In this document: positions 1 to 9,386 of the stretch, in pieces
How positions within the stretch are numbered: position 1 is the stretch's first letter
Layout: each line of letters opens with the position of its first letter
Source: CAYUEN01 sp964443745
Lineage (GTDB): Bacteria; Campylobacterota; Campylobacteria; Campylobacterales; QNZT01
Length of the DNA stretch: 64,000 bases
Assembly (NCBI GenBank): GCA_964443745.1
Contig: CAYUEN010000003.1
Location: 35,135 to 99,134, forward strand
Reading direction: 5' to 3'
The notes under the pieces: model-generated
The model's database searches: none
The model's input: only the letters and a program-made list of their open reading frames with translations
Told to the model about the DNA's origin: nothing
Program-made: the position numbers and the translations under genes

Positions 1-111
1 ATTCGGTCCTTCTTTAAATCAGTCTTAATTTCATCTTAGCGAAACGAGGCTAAAAAACCGATCATGAAAGCGGTGTTCGTAGCGGTGGAGAATTTACCGT
101 ATTATGAAGAT

Positions 112-1122
112 TCACTCCTCTTCCTTGAGGGCGCACAGTTGCATGGAGGAGCAGTGGATGCTACCGCCTTCACGAATCAGTCGGCGCGCATCGATCGGAA
201 TGATTTCCCGATCCGGAAAGAGCGATTTGAAAAGATCGACGACCTCGCCGTCCTTTCGATCTTGGTAGAGAGGAAGCAAGATCGCATGGTTTGTGATCAG
301 AAAGTTGGCGTAGGAGGCGGGAAGACGTTTGGATTCGTGAAAAATGGGATCGGGCAGGGGTAGAGGGATGAGACGATAGGGATCTCCCGTCTTGGTCCTG
401 AAGGTGGAAAGCTGCTTTTTCATCTCCCGAAGCGGCCTATAGTGGGGATCGGAAGGATCTTCGCAAACGATATGTACGATGGTTCGGGGATCGACGAAAC
501 GGGCGAGCATATCGATATGCGCATCCGTATCGTCGCCAAGAAGCATGCCATGATCGAGCCAGAGTATCCGATCGATACCGAGATAGGAGGCAAGTTGCTC
601 TTCTATTTGGGATTTGCTCAATCCTGGATTTCTGTTGGGATTAAGCAGGCAGGAGGAGGTGGTCAGCAGCGTGCCACGGCCGTCTGTGTCGATGGAGCCG
701 CCCTCCAGAACAAAATCGACCGACTGTACGTTCGATGGATAGAAAAACCACTTTCGGGCGAGTCGACGGGTGACCTTGTCGTCTTTTCGAAAAGGAAATT
801 TCCCACCCCAAGCGTTGAATCTAAAATCCAGAAGCAGTCGCTTTCCGTTTTCGTAAACGCTAATCGGCCCGTAATCCCGAATCCAGGTGTCGTCGTAATC
901 TAGTTCGACGAAAGAGATTTTATCGTGATAGCAGAGCATCGATTTGACCAGATCCCTGTCATGGCAGAGAAGGATGGTTTTTTGGCGATAGCTGACGGCA
1001 CTGACCATTTTCAAAAATACGGAGTAGGCGCTTTGCAGATTCCCGGCCCAATCGCTTTCGGGGTGCGGAAAAGCGAAAAGTACGGCTTCTTGTTTCTCCC
1101 ATTCTGCGGGTAGTCGTCGCAT
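112..1122 (-). CDS. Agmatine deiminase / peptidylarginine deiminase family protein
   Basis: Member of the guanidino-group-modifying (PAD_porph) family, which hydrolyses agmatine to N-carbamoylputrescine or acts on related guanidino compounds in the cytoplasm. The 336-residue length fits. Visible family motifs are DDTWIRDYGPI (about residues 77-87), EGGSIDTDG (140-148), DDTDAHIDMLARF with the catalytic His near 202, and the C-terminal GGSIHC segment with the nucleophilic Cys near 324. The ATG follows a clear AAGGAG at 5-base spacing. It lies 9 bases downstream of the PfkB kinase gene on the same strand, so the two are probably co-transcribed. In Campylobacterota this family can feed polyamine (carbamoylputrescine) synthesis, but the exact substrate cannot be told from sequence. 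Confidence 0.9.
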   Translation of the reverse strand: MRRLPAEWEKQEAVLFAFPHPESDWAGNLQSAYSVFLKMVSAVSYRQKTILLCHDRDLVKSMLCYHDKISFVELDYDDTWIRDYGPISVYENGKRLLLDFRFNAWGGKFPFRKDDKVTRRLARKWFFYPSNVQSVDFVLEGGSIDTDGRGTLLTTSSCLLNPNRNPGLSKSQIEEQLASYLGIDRILWLDHGMLLGDDTDAHIDMLARFVDPRTIVHIVCEDPSDPHYRPLREMKKQLSTFRTKTGDPYRLIPLPLPDPIFHESKRLPASYANFLITNHAILLPLYQDRKDGEVVDLFKSLFPDREIIPIDARRLIREGGSIHCSSMQLCALKEEE

Positions 1123-1131
1123 AGAAACTCC

Positions 1132-2232
1132 TTATCGGCGAGCTTTTGGAATTGTAGCATCCAAAAGCGCAAGAAGATCTTCCTTCTGTTCGCCTTCATA
1201 GACGGCGACACTGTTGTCGGTATGCAGATCGCGATCGAAAGCGGTGATCTCTTCTCCGGAAGGACAACGATTGGCACCGCCGTAGGAGAGACAGGCGAAA
1301 ACAGCCCAGCTCCTGGCGTATTTGAGCGCTTGGACGAATCGTTTTTGTGTGAAATGGCGATCTCCCTCGAGTGAAGCGACCATACCGGCGCAAAAAGCGT
1401 CCCCGGCACCGGTCGAATCGACAAACCGCTCTCCGAGATCGATAGGTCTGAGGACAAAAAGCTTTTCGGGTTCGTTTTTCAAAATCGCGAGCGCACCGAA
1501 TTTGTCGAGTGTGATGATCGCGTTGATTTTCAGCATCGAAAGTTGTCGGATAATTTGGCTGAGGGTAGGAACATAATCGTCGCTTCCGAAAAGTCGTCTG
1601 AATTCGAGATAATTCTGTTGAATGAAATCGAGCTGCTCGAGATAGGGTTTCCAAAATTCGAAACCGTAACCAAGCTGGGTGGCACCCATGTTGAGATATA
1701 TCAGTGCGTTGCGTTCGCGAAAATAGGAAATCGCATAACTTGTGCTGAGCGAAGAGGGGTCGCACGCTCCGATAGGGCGGTCGTTGTGGATATGGCCGAT
1801 GATGACCGAGTCCGCATCGAGAGTTCGCTCGAGACGGTTTTCGATAAAAGGCCTGAAGAGATTACGATCGTTGAGATCCTGCGAGAGTATCGTACGATGG
1901 TAGCCTTCTACGATGATGGTCGATCTGGGAGTCGTCAAACCCGGAACGAAAAAGGCGTCGCTTTCGATGAAGCGACGATGCCGGGCCATATGCGAAGAGA
2001 GGCGATCCAGAAGCAAGGATCGGATTCGGTGGCCGATACTGTCGTTGCCCAGAAAAAGAAGAGGATAGACCGCATATCCGGCACTCAGCAGACGTAGCGT
2101 ATAGTTTACGCCGCTACCTCCGTAATGCTCCTCCACGTCGACGAAATTTTTGGAGCCGCGCTCTATCGGATGGTCGCATTTGAGGATATATTCGATATTC
2201 GCACCACCGATGACGACAATGGATCGCTGCAT
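1132..2232 (-). CDS. PfkB-family carbohydrate kinase
   Basis: ATP-dependent sugar or nucleoside kinase of the ribokinase/PfkB superfamily, 366 residues. The N-terminal region has the GG switch (HYGGSGVNYT, about residues 36-45), and the C-terminal signature DSTGAGDAFCAG (near residue 275) supplies the catalytic Asp and the anion hole. The protein is longer than ribokinase (about 310) because of a C-terminal tail of some 50 residues after the kinase core. The ATG has a GGGGG ribosome site at about 5 bases. It is transcribed divergently from rsmA and precedes the deiminase gene. The substrate is unknown; nothing nearby identifies a sugar pathway. Confidence 0.85.
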   Translation of the reverse strand: MQRSIVVIGGANIEYILKCDHPIERGSKNFVDVEEHYGGSGVNYTLRLLSAGYAVYPLLFLGNDSIGHRIRSLLLDRLSSHMARHRRFIESDAFFVPGLTTPRSTIIVEGYHRTILSQDLNDRNLFRPFIENRLERTLDADSVIIGHIHNDRPIGACDPSSLSTSYAISYFRERNALIYLNMGATQLGYGFEFWKPYLEQLDFIQQNYLEFRRLFGSDDYVPTLSQIIRQLSMLKINAIITLDKFGALAILKNEPEKLFVLRPIDLGERFVDSTGAGDAFCAGMVASLEGDRHFTQKRFVQALKYARSWAVFACLSYGGANRCPSGEEITAFDRDLHTDNSVAVYEGEQKEDLLALLDATIPKARR

Positions 2233-2297
2233 GGCACCCCCTTTATATTAAATCGTCATTTTTATCTAAAATTAAACTGATTATAAGTACATTTGAG

Positions 2298-2303
2298 TAT
2301 AAT
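2298..2303 (+). promoter_or_regulatory. -10 box (TATAAT) of the rsmA operon
   Basis: A perfect TATAAT lies 23 bases before the TTG start of rsmA. The predicted start site is near 2310, giving a short leader of about 17 bases that still contains the AAAAGG ribosome site. No convincing -35 box is seen, as is usual in Campylobacterota. Confidence 0.6.
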
Positions 2304-2326
2304 TAGATTTTCATAAAAGGCTCATA

Positions 2327-3139
2327 TTGATAGAGGCGAAGAAAAAATTCGGTCAGAATTTTCTGAAAGATGAGTCGATTACGCAAAAAATCATCCAATC
2401 GATGCCCAAAGACGATCTCAAAATCGTCGAAATTGGACCTGGGTTAGGTGATTTAACACGAAAGCTGCTTTCGGACAAAAAGAGAGTTACAGCTTTCGAA
2501 ATCGACTTAGAGTTATGTCGTTACCTGCGACGGGAGTTTGCCGAAGCGATAGCGGACGAGAGATTCAAGCTGCATTGCGGCGACGTATTGCGCAGATGGG
2601 AAGGGGACTCCCTTTCGGAGCGTTCCTACCATCTGGTAGCCAATCTCCCCTATTATGTCGCGACCCGTATCGTTCTAAAAGCGTTGGCGGATAGAAATTG
2701 CCGCTCTTTGCTGATTATGATTCAAAAAGAGGTCGCGGAAAAGTTTGCGGCGAAAGAGGGGCACAAAAGCTTCTCCGCACTCTCCGTGCTCGCAGGTAGC
2801 GTTGCCGATATCGAAATTCTTTTCGAAGTGGCTCCGGACGCTTTCGTTCCGCCGCCGAAAGTGACTTCGGCCGTGCTGAAAATGACGAAATTCAAAAATT
2901 TCGTCGCGGGTGAAAAAGGGGCGGGATGTTTCGAAAGCGAAACGGATTTCGCCCTTTTCGAAGATTTTTTGCGTGAAGCGTTCCGCGCACCGCGCAAACA
3001 GTTGCTGAAAAACCTCTCCGGGAGATATCCGAAAGAGAGGTTGATCGGGATCTTCGAAGAGCTTGAAATAGCCCGGCAGGCAAGACCGCATCAACTCTCT
3101 GTCAAAAATTATCACCTTTTATTCGATAGATTAAAATAA
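2327..3139 (+). CDS. rsmA: 16S rRNA (adenine1518-N6/adenine1519-N6)-dimethyltransferase
   Basis: Dimethylates two adjacent adenines in helix 45 of 16S rRNA during small-subunit assembly, using S-adenosylmethionine. The KFGQNFL start motif, the SAM-binding segment IVEIGPGLGDLT (about residues 33-44) and the catalytic NLPYYV (about 108-113) are all present; 270 residues is the usual length. The start is TTG, placed by the KFGQNFL motif six codons in and an AAAAGG ribosome site at 6 bases. It is followed after 10 bases by rnj, the order I recall from C. jejuni (Cj1711c-Cj1710c). Confidence 0.96.
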   Translation: MIEAKKKFGQNFLKDESITQKIIQSMPKDDLKIVEIGPGLGDLTRKLLSDKKRVTAFEIDLELCRYLRREFAEAIADERFKLHCGDVLRRWEGDSLSERSYHLVANLPYYVATRIVLKALADRNCRSLLIMIQKEVAEKFAAKEGHKSFSALSVLAGSVADIEILFEVAPDAFVPPPKVTSAVLKMTKFKNFVAGEKGAGCFESETDFALFEDFLREAFRAPRKQLLKNLSGRYPKERLIGIFEELEIARQARPHQLSVKNYHLLFDRLK

Positions 3140-3149
3140 AAGGAAACAG

Positions 3150-5087
3150 ATGTCAGACAACGATAAACGAGCTCCGAAAGAGGAGCGGCAATCCGCTAGA
3201 AATCAACAACCCAGAAAACAACAAAACAGACAGCAAGGAAACAAAAACAGAAACCAAAACGGAGAGAAAAAAGAAACCAAAAACAGAAATTCGCGCAAAC
3301 GACCGCCCAAATTTTCGGCAAAACTGGGAAACCAGGCGTGGGAAGTGGAGGTCAAAAAGACGATCGAAGCGAACAAAAAGATACAAAAAGAGCGTCTTGC
3401 CTCCTATAGCAAAATCAACACCAACACCAATGCCAAAATCAAGATCACGCCTCTTGGCGGATTGGGAGAGATCGGCGGGAACTTCATGGTTATGGAGACC
3501 AATACGAGTGCCATCATCATCGATATCGGGATGAGTTTCCCTTCGGAAGATATGCATGGTGTCGATATCCTGGTACCGGATTTCAGCTATATCAAACGCA
3601 TCAAGGATAAAATCGACGGAATCGTCATTACCCATGCGCACGAAGACCATATCGGAGCGGTACCCTACTTTTTCAAACAATTCAAATATCCGATCTACGC
3701 CACACCGCTTCCGCTGGGGATGATTTCGAACAAATTCGACGAACACGGACTCAAGAAGGAAAAAAGCTACTTCAGGCCGGTCGAAAAGCGTAAAACCTAC
3801 AAAATCGGGGATTTCGAAGTCGAATGGATCCATGTGACCCACTCGATCATCGACGCTTCGTCGCTGGCGATCACGACCGAAGCGGGAACGATAATCCATA
3901 CGGGCGATTTCAAAATCGATCATACGCCGATAGACGGTTATCCGACGGATCTGCACCGCTTTGCGCACTATGGAGAAAAAGGGGTGCTCTGTCTGCTCAG
4001 CGACAGCACCAACTCCTACAGACAGGGGATCACCAAAAGCGAAAGCTCCGTAGGTCCGACATTCGATCAGATCTTCGCCAAAGCGAAAGGACGCGTGATC
4101 ATGTCGACTTTCTCGTCCAATATTCACCGCGTCTATCAGGCGATCAAACATGGAATAAAATACAATCGAAAAGTGTGCGTGATAGGACGATCGATGGAGC
4201 GCAATCTCGATATCGCGCGGGAGTTGGGGTATATCGATCTGGACAAAAAGATCTTCATCGACGCACATGAAGTCAACAAGTACAACGATAGGGACGTTTT
4301 GATCGTCACGACCGGAAGCCAGGGGGAGACGATGAGCGCTCTTTATCGGATGGCGACGGACGAACACCGCCATATCAAGATCAAGCCGAGCGACCAGATC
4401 ATCATCTCCGCTAAGGCGATCCCGGGCAACGAAGCGAGCGTTTCACGCGTGCTCAACTATCTGATCCAGGCGGGAGCGAGCGTGGCGTATCAGGATTTCA
4501 GCGAAATCCATGTGAGCGGACATGCCGCCATGGAGGAGCAGAAACTGATGCTTCGGCTCGTCAAGCCGAAATTTTTTCTGCCCGTACACGGCGAATACAA
4601 CCACATTCACAAACATAAAGAGACGGGAATCGCCTGCGGGGTGGATCCTAGAAATATCTTTTTGATGAGCGACGGAGATCAGGTGGAGCTGACGCCGAAA
4701 TATCTGAAAAAAGTCGGAAGCGTAAAAGCCGGCAAGACCTATATCGACAACCAGATCAACAAACAGATCGACGACGATGTAGTCATAGACAGGCAGAATC
4801 TCGCCGAAGCGGGAGTGGTCATGATCGTCGCGCAGATCGATCAACAGACCAAAAAACTCATCGGCAAGCCGATCGTCAAGACTTACGGTATCGTGCCGGA
4901 TCGGCAGGACAAGGCTTTCAGCGAGGAGATGATGCAGATCCTCGACCAATTTTTGATCAACGCAAAACCCGAGCTCTTCACCGATCAGAAGGGCATCGAA
5001 AATGCGATCAGACAGGTGGTACGCAAACACATTTTCAGAAAGATGAAGAAGTATCCCACGATCGTACCGACGATATTTCTGATGTAG
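3150..5087 (+). CDS. rnj: Ribonuclease J (metallo-beta-lactamase/beta-CASP RNase)
   Basis: Endo- and 5'-to-3' exoribonuclease for mRNA decay and rRNA processing; in Helicobacter it works with the helicase RhpA. The zinc-binding THAHEDHIGAV motif lies near residues 160-170, followed by the HTGDF loop, the beta-CASP part, and the terminal SGHA and PVHGE motifs. The first 80 or so residues are a very basic, Asn/Gln/Lys/Arg-rich, probably disordered extension, as seen in epsilonproteobacterial RNase J, making the protein 645 residues instead of about 555. The ATG follows AAGGAAACAG. Part of the rsmA-rnj-kdsD operon. Confidence 0.95.
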   Translation: MSDNDKRAPKEERQSARNQQPRKQQNRQQGNKNRNQNGEKKETKNRNSRKRPPKFSAKLGNQAWEVEVKKTIEANKKIQKERLASYSKINTNTNAKIKITPLGGLGEIGGNFMVMETNTSAIIIDIGMSFPSEDMHGVDILVPDFSYIKRIKDKIDGIVITHAHEDHIGAVPYFFKQFKYPIYATPLPLGMISNKFDEHGLKKEKSYFRPVEKRKTYKIGDFEVEWIHVTHSIIDASSLAITTEAGTIIHTGDFKIDHTPIDGYPTDLHRFAHYGEKGVLCLLSDSTNSYRQGITKSESSVGPTFDQIFAKAKGRVIMSTFSSNIHRVYQAIKHGIKYNRKVCVIGRSMERNLDIARELGYIDLDKKIFIDAHEVNKYNDRDVLIVTTGSQGETMSALYRMATDEHRHIKIKPSDQIIISAKAIPGNEASVSRVLNYLIQAGASVAYQDFSEIHVSGHAAMEEQKLMLRLVKPKFFLPVHGEYNHIHKHKETGIACGVDPRNIFLMSDGDQVELTPKYLKKVGSVKAGKTYIDNQINKQIDDDVVIDRQNLAEAGVVMIVAQIDQQTKKLIGKPIVKTYGIVPDRQDKAFSEEMMQILDQFLINAKPELFTDQKGIENAIRQVVRKHIFRKMKKYPTIVPTIFLM

Positions 5088-5096
5088 GAGAGGGGT

Positions 5097-6059
5097 GTGG
5101 ATTATGTTCGTATCGCACGAGAGGTGTTGCGTACCGAAGCGACCGAGCTTCAGCGGGCCGCTTCACGTCTTGGCGACGAAATCGAAAGCGCGGTCGAACT
5201 GATAGACGGGATCCGAGGCAAATTGATCGTCACCGGCGTGGGCAAAAGCGGCCTGGTCGGCAGCAAGATCGCCGCGACGTTCGCCAGTACGGGGACGAGC
5301 AGCTTCTTTTTGCATCCTACCGAGGCGATGCATGGGGATTTGGGAATGATCGGAGCGGAGGATGCGGTGCTTGCGATCAGTTACAGCGGCGAGAGTGAAG
5401 AGTTGACCAGAATTATTCCCCATATCAAGCGTTTCGATATCCCTCTGATCGCGATGGCCAAAAGCGCCGAGAGTACGCTGGGAAAACATGCCGATATCTT
5501 TCTCTCCATCGCGGTGGAGAAGGAGGCATGTCCTCTGAATGCCGCTCCGACTTCCTCCACCACCGTAACGATGGCGTTGGGAGACGCGCTGGCGGTATGT
5601 CTGATGAGAAAGCGCGACTTCAAAAAGGAGGATTTCGCCTCCTTTCATCCGGGAGGAAGCCTGGGTAAGCGGCTCTTCGTGAAGATCAAAGATATGATGC
5701 GCACCCGTAACCTTCCGATTGTCGGCCCTCAAACGCCCCTGAGAGAGGCGATCGTCGTGATGAGCGAGGGAAGGCTCGGAAACGTATTGATCGCGGACGA
5801 AAAGGGGCGTCTGGAGGGAGTGCTCAGTGACGGCGATCTCAGGCGCGCGCTGATGAGAGAGGATTTTTCACTGGAGACCCCGGCGATCGCATATGCGAGT
5901 ACCGACCCCAAATATATCAGTGACGAGAATGTGCTGGCCAGTGACGCACTCGGGATTATCGAATCCTACAAGCTCCAGCATCTGGTCATCACCGACGAAG
6001 AGAGACGAATCAGGGGGATTTTGCATATTCATGATCTCGTGGAGGCGGGAATCAAATGA
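5097..6059 (+). CDS. kdsD: Arabinose-5-phosphate isomerase (KdsD/KpsF family)
   Basis: Converts ribulose-5-phosphate to arabinose-5-phosphate, the first step of Kdo synthesis for lipopolysaccharide. It has an N-terminal SIS domain (about residues 35-170, with VTGVGKSGLVGSK and HPTEAMHGDLGM) and a C-terminal pair of CBS domains (about 205-318). At 320 residues it is the standard two-domain form. The GTG start at 5097 is preceded by GGAGAGGGG at short spacing; no in-frame ATG lies close. It follows rnj by 9 bases, and its stop overlaps the next gene's ATG by four bases, indicating translational coupling. Confidence 0.94.
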   Translation: MDYVRIAREVLRTEATELQRAASRLGDEIESAVELIDGIRGKLIVTGVGKSGLVGSKIAATFASTGTSSFFLHPTEAMHGDLGMIGAEDAVLAISYSGESEELTRIIPHIKRFDIPLIAMAKSAESTLGKHADIFLSIAVEKEACPLNAAPTSSTTVTMALGDALAVCLMRKRDFKKEDFASFHPGGSLGKRLFVKIKDMMRTRNLPIVGPQTPLREAIVVMSEGRLGNVLIADEKGRLEGVLSDGDLRRALMREDFSLETPAIAYASTDPKYISDENVLASDALGIIESYKLQHLVITDEERRIRGILHIHDLVEAGIK

Positions 6060-6856
6060 GAAAAGGGCAAAACGAAGGTATGCGTCTGAACAAATACCTC
6101 TCTCACAACACCCGATACTCCCGCCGGGAGGCGGATACGCTGATCAAGGAGGGGCATGTCAAAATCGGAGGCAAAGTCGTCACCGATCTCGCCACGCGCG
6201 TATACGGAGGAGAAAAGGTCTATCTCAAAGGACGCCCGGTCCACCCAAAAACCGATTTCACTGTGATCGTATATCATAAACGAAAGGGTGAACTTGTCAC
6301 AAAAAAAGATGATCGGGGACGCAAAACGATCTACGATACCCTCCCCGAAAGATACCGCCATTTCATTCCCGTCGGAAGACTCGATTACGCGAGCGAAGGG
6401 TTGGTGTTGTTGACCGATGCGCCCGAAGTCGCCACGGCGCTGATGACGAGTCCTCTGGAGCGGGTCTACTATCTCAAGATCAGAGGTGCGGTCACGGAAG
6501 AGATGATTGCAGCGATGAAAGAGGGTATCCGGATCGAAAACGCCACCAAAGGCGCCCATCCCAAAAGCGCGATCACCGCGATGGAGTTCGCTCCGTTTCT
6601 TTGGTATAGCATCCGGAAAGAGGGGGGCGGCTATACCAAACTCAAGGTAGCCATCGCCGAGGGGAAAAATAGAGAGCTTAGACGCTTTTTCGCCCATTTC
6701 GATGCGGAGGTGGTCGATCTCAAACGCGTGGAATTCGGCGGTATCAGTCTCGATACGCTGCCGCCCGGCAAAGTGCGGTTTCTCTCCAAAAGCGAATACC
6801 ACAGCCTGCATACGTTTCTGGACGGGTTGAAAAAAGAGCGACGTGGAAAGCTTTAG
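6056..6856 (+). CDS. RluB/RsuA-family pseudouridine synthase
   Basis: Isomerises uridine to pseudouridine in rRNA. An S4 RNA-binding domain occupies about residues 6-60 (MRLNKYLSHNTRYSRREAD), followed by the catalytic domain with GRLDYASEGLVLLT (about 106-119), whose Asp is the nucleophile. The 266-residue length suits RluB/RsuA. The equivalent C. jejuni gene, as I recall, is also next to rnj (Cj1709c). The first ATG overlaps the kdsD stop; an internal ATG at codon 8 (MRLNKYLS) is an alternative start that fits the S4 domain edge closely. The target base is not certain; RluB (23S U2605) is the commonest annotation. Confidence 0.88.
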   Translation: MRKGQNEGMRLNKYLSHNTRYSRREADTLIKEGHVKIGGKVVTDLATRVYGGEKVYLKGRPVHPKTDFTVIVYHKRKGELVTKKDDRGRKTIYDTLPERYRHFIPVGRLDYASEGLVLLTDAPEVATALMTSPLERVYYLKIRGAVTEEMIAAMKEGIRIENATKGAHPKSAITAMEFAPFLWYSIRKEGGGYTKLKVAIAEGKNRELRRFFAHFDAEVVDLKRVEFGGISLDTLPPGKVRFLSKSEYHSLHTFLDGLKKERRGKL

Positions 6857-8027
6857 TCGTCTGTTTCGCCCCAAAAAGATCGAGGAGATCCTGGGCCAAC
6901 CCCATCTGACTTCACCCCGAAGCGCTTTTTACAAATTGTTGAAACGAAAAGAGATTCCGCATGCCTTCTTCTACGGTCCGCCCGGTACGGGAAAGACCAC
7001 ACTGGCGAGAATCGTAGCGCTCGAACTTGATGCGCCCTTTTTCGAACTCGACGCGACGAGTCTGAAGGTCGAAACGTTTCGGAAAATCTTTTCGCAATAC
7101 AGACAGAGCCTGATCAAACCGGTGATCTTCGTCGACGAGGTGCACCGGCTCAGCCGCACGCAGCAGGAGGTGTTGCTGATCCCCATGGAAAACAACGAAG
7201 CGATCATACTGGGCGCATCGACCGAAAATCCCTACTTCACGCTCACTTCCGGTATCCGTTCGCGTTCGATGCTCTTTGAGTTCAAGCCACTGGGCAAAGA
7301 GGCGCTGGAGCAGTTGCTGGAGCGGGTGCGGGCGCAGGTCGATTTCACGATCGAAACGGATGCCGAACGCTATCTGATCGATTCGAGCGCCGGAGATACG
7401 AGGGCCTTTTTGAATCTGCTCGAATACGCGCTCAAAGTCGATACCCACCTCACCCTCGATCTGCTCAAATCGCTCAGGCCCGTGATGCTCAAAGACGGCG
7501 TCAGCAGCGACGACACCCACTACAATCTTATCAGCGCGATGATCAAAAGTATCCGCGGAAGCGACGTCGACGCCGCGCTCTACTGGCTGGGGCGCCTGAT
7601 CGATGGGGGAGAAACGCCCGAATTCATCGCCAGACGTCTGGTGATACTCGCCAGCGAAGACATCGGCAACGCCAACCCCAACGCGCTCACTCTCGCCGTC
7701 GGCACGATGACGGCCGTCTCGTCGATAGGCTATCCCGAAAGTCGCATTATCCTTTCGCAGTGCGTGATCTATCTCGCCTCTTCCCCCAAATCCAACAGCG
7801 CCTACAAGGCGATCAACGCCGTACAAAAGTATATCCGCACCCATCCGCGACTCGAAGTGCCCGATCATCTGAAGAGTCCTTCGCCCGGAGGGTATCTCTA
7901 TCCACACGATTTCGGAGGGTGGGTGAAGCAGCGCTACCTGCCGAAAGCGCTGAAGTTTTACGAAAGCTCCGAGATAGGGTTTGAAAAAACCCTATCGGAG
8001 TGGCTGAAAAAGATCAGAAAAGATTAG
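6843..8027 (+). CDS. rarA: Replication-associated recombination protein A (RarA/MgsA)
   Basis: AAA+ clamp-loader-like ATPase acting at stalled replication forks. It has Walker A GPPGTGKT (about residues 45-52), Walker B VIFVDEVHRL (about 95-104), sensor 1 GASTENPYF, and the C-terminal MgsA/RarA oligomerisation region with the ASEDIGNANP motif. At 394 residues it is slightly shorter than E. coli RarA (447). The GTG start overlaps the end of the pseudouridine synthase gene by 14 bases. It ends the rightward operon and overlaps by four bases the end of the convergent SGNH lipoprotein gene. Confidence 0.92.
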   Translation: MESFSRLFRPKKIEEILGQPHLTSPRSAFYKLLKRKEIPHAFFYGPPGTGKTTLARIVALELDAPFFELDATSLKVETFRKIFSQYRQSLIKPVIFVDEVHRLSRTQQEVLLIPMENNEAIILGASTENPYFTLTSGIRSRSMLFEFKPLGKEALEQLLERVRAQVDFTIETDAERYLIDSSAGDTRAFLNLLEYALKVDTHLTLDLLKSLRPVMLKDGVSSDDTHYNLISAMIKSIRGSDVDAALYWLGRLIDGGETPEFIARRLVILASEDIGNANPNALTLAVGTMTAVSSIGYPESRIILSQCVIYLASSPKSNSAYKAINAVQKYIRTHPRLEVPDHLKSPSPGGYLYPHDFGGWVKQRYLPKALKFYESSEIGFEKTLSEWLKKIRKD

Positions 8028-9199
8028 TTTTCGGGTAGAATTTTTTCGAGAATGTAGTTTGCGATATCTTTTTGATATTCGATTTTCAAATGGACATGTG
8101 CCGTATCCTCTTCGGGAGGATTGGTTTCGATAGTATGGCGATACCAATGGATCCAATCGGGATTTTCCTCCGGATCTTCCGACATAAATCTCGCCGGAAT
8201 GTCGACTATAGGAATATTCAACTCGTCGGAAAGCGATATATAAGCATTTTCCAATGCCAGAGCCTCTTTTTCCAATCGAATGTTTACAGCACTGTTTGGC
8301 GAAGCATTGTCATCATATCCTCTGTATGGTACGGTCAACATAAAATGTACGTAAGGTTTTTTTTCCCATATCTTTTGTATGGCGTCTTTTAGATTGTTTT
8401 TGACTCTTTGCGCCCTTCTTTCTATTGTCTCTCCGTCGGTATAGAGCAAATCGTTGATCCCCAGAGAAATGTCGACGATTGTCGTGTTTCCATCGTTTTT
8501 TACATAACGATCCGATACCAAATCCGTCCATTTTGGCCAACCGGCCGTGTCGAAATCGGTCGGATACCCATCGTTTCCGTAATTTCTCTCTATCGCATCA
8601 AATTCTTCCGAAGGAATTAGATCGAAATATGCGGCTTTTTCGCCTGAATGGGCGAGCAGAATCGAAGTTACCCCATATCGGTCGAGTTCGTTTTCAATTG
8701 TATCGAATACGTAATACCCCTTGAATGCTTCTCCTCTAGATCGAATACTGTCTCCCACACAGATGTAAGTCACATCCTGAGAAATTCCATTTTGACTGTT
8801 TTGGATCAATTTTTGAATGGCGGCAAATCGGTCGGAAGTGATGACAGTGAGTGAAATTTCCGTTTTGTCCGTCAGTCCTTCCTCATCGGTTACTTCCAGA
8901 AAAAACTGATAAACCCCCTCTTGATCTGGAGCTGTCCACGTGATACGTTTACTTTCGCCGATAAGTTGATTGTTCGTGTCAAACCATTTGTAAGTGAGGG
9001 GATGATTTTCGGGATCGTAGCTTTCAGACGCATCCAGGATAACGGTTTGACCGGTACGGATATTTTTCCCCGATATGTTTTTCTTCGCTATGGCTACGGG
9101 AGGAGTATGTCTGTATTCTTGGAGATTTGCAGAACCACCACATCCTGTGAAGACAAACATCAAAAACACCGTAGAAAAGAGAGAAAAAATTTTGTACAT
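8024..9199 (-). CDS. PKD-domain SGNH/GDSL hydrolase lipoprotein
   Basis: Predicted outer-envelope esterase/lipase-type lipoprotein, 391 residues. The signal peptide ends in a lipobox (VFTGCGG, Cys near 20). A PKD-like beta domain follows (about residues 33-120, with LDASESYDPENHPLTYKW). The SGNH hydrolase part has the block-I Ser in CVGDSIR (near 147), the GIND block III in DISLGINDL, and the Asp/His pair in DTAHVHL near 370. ATG preceded by AAGGAA. Substrate unknown; PKD modules commonly mediate protein or polysaccharide contact at the surface. Its upstream region of about 190 bases is very AT-rich (poly-A/T runs) and divergent from the next gene. Confidence 0.82.
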   Translation of the reverse strand: MYKIFSLFSTVFLMFVFTGCGGSANLQEYRHTPPVAIAKKNISGKNIRTGQTVILDASESYDPENHPLTYKWFDTNNQLIGESKRITWTAPDQEGVYQFFLEVTDEEGLTDKTEISLTVITSDRFAAIQKLIQNSQNGISQDVTYICVGDSIRSRGEAFKGYYVFDTIENELDRYGVTSILLAHSGEKAAYFDLIPSEEFDAIERNYGNDGYPTDFDTAGWPKWTDLVSDRYVKNDGNTTIVDISLGINDLLYTDGETIERRAQRVKNNLKDAIQKIWEKKPYVHFMLTVPYRGYDDNASPNSAVNIRLEKEALALENAYISLSDELNIPIVDIPARFMSEDPEENPDWIHWYRHTIETNPPEEDTAHVHLKIEYQKDIANYILEKILPEN

Positions 9200-9386
9200 T
9201 AATCAGATTCCTTAAAATAAAAGTTTGTTGATTTTACTCTGTTTTTTTTAAGTTGTCAAGGAAAAAAGTTCGATTTTATTTGGAAAAAGTAAAATAATTT
9301 TATAAATTAAAATAGTTTATTTTTAACGAAAATAATAAAAATTTTATTTTTGAAAAAATGTGTTACTATATTACAAAGGAGTCAAA

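Noticed and set aside
1..111. Small + strand open frame at 64-363 and a TTAGC/GCTAA repeat near 37-54
   Set aside because: The frame is antisense to the deiminase gene; the repeat has no T-run on either side, so neither a gene nor a terminator is supported.
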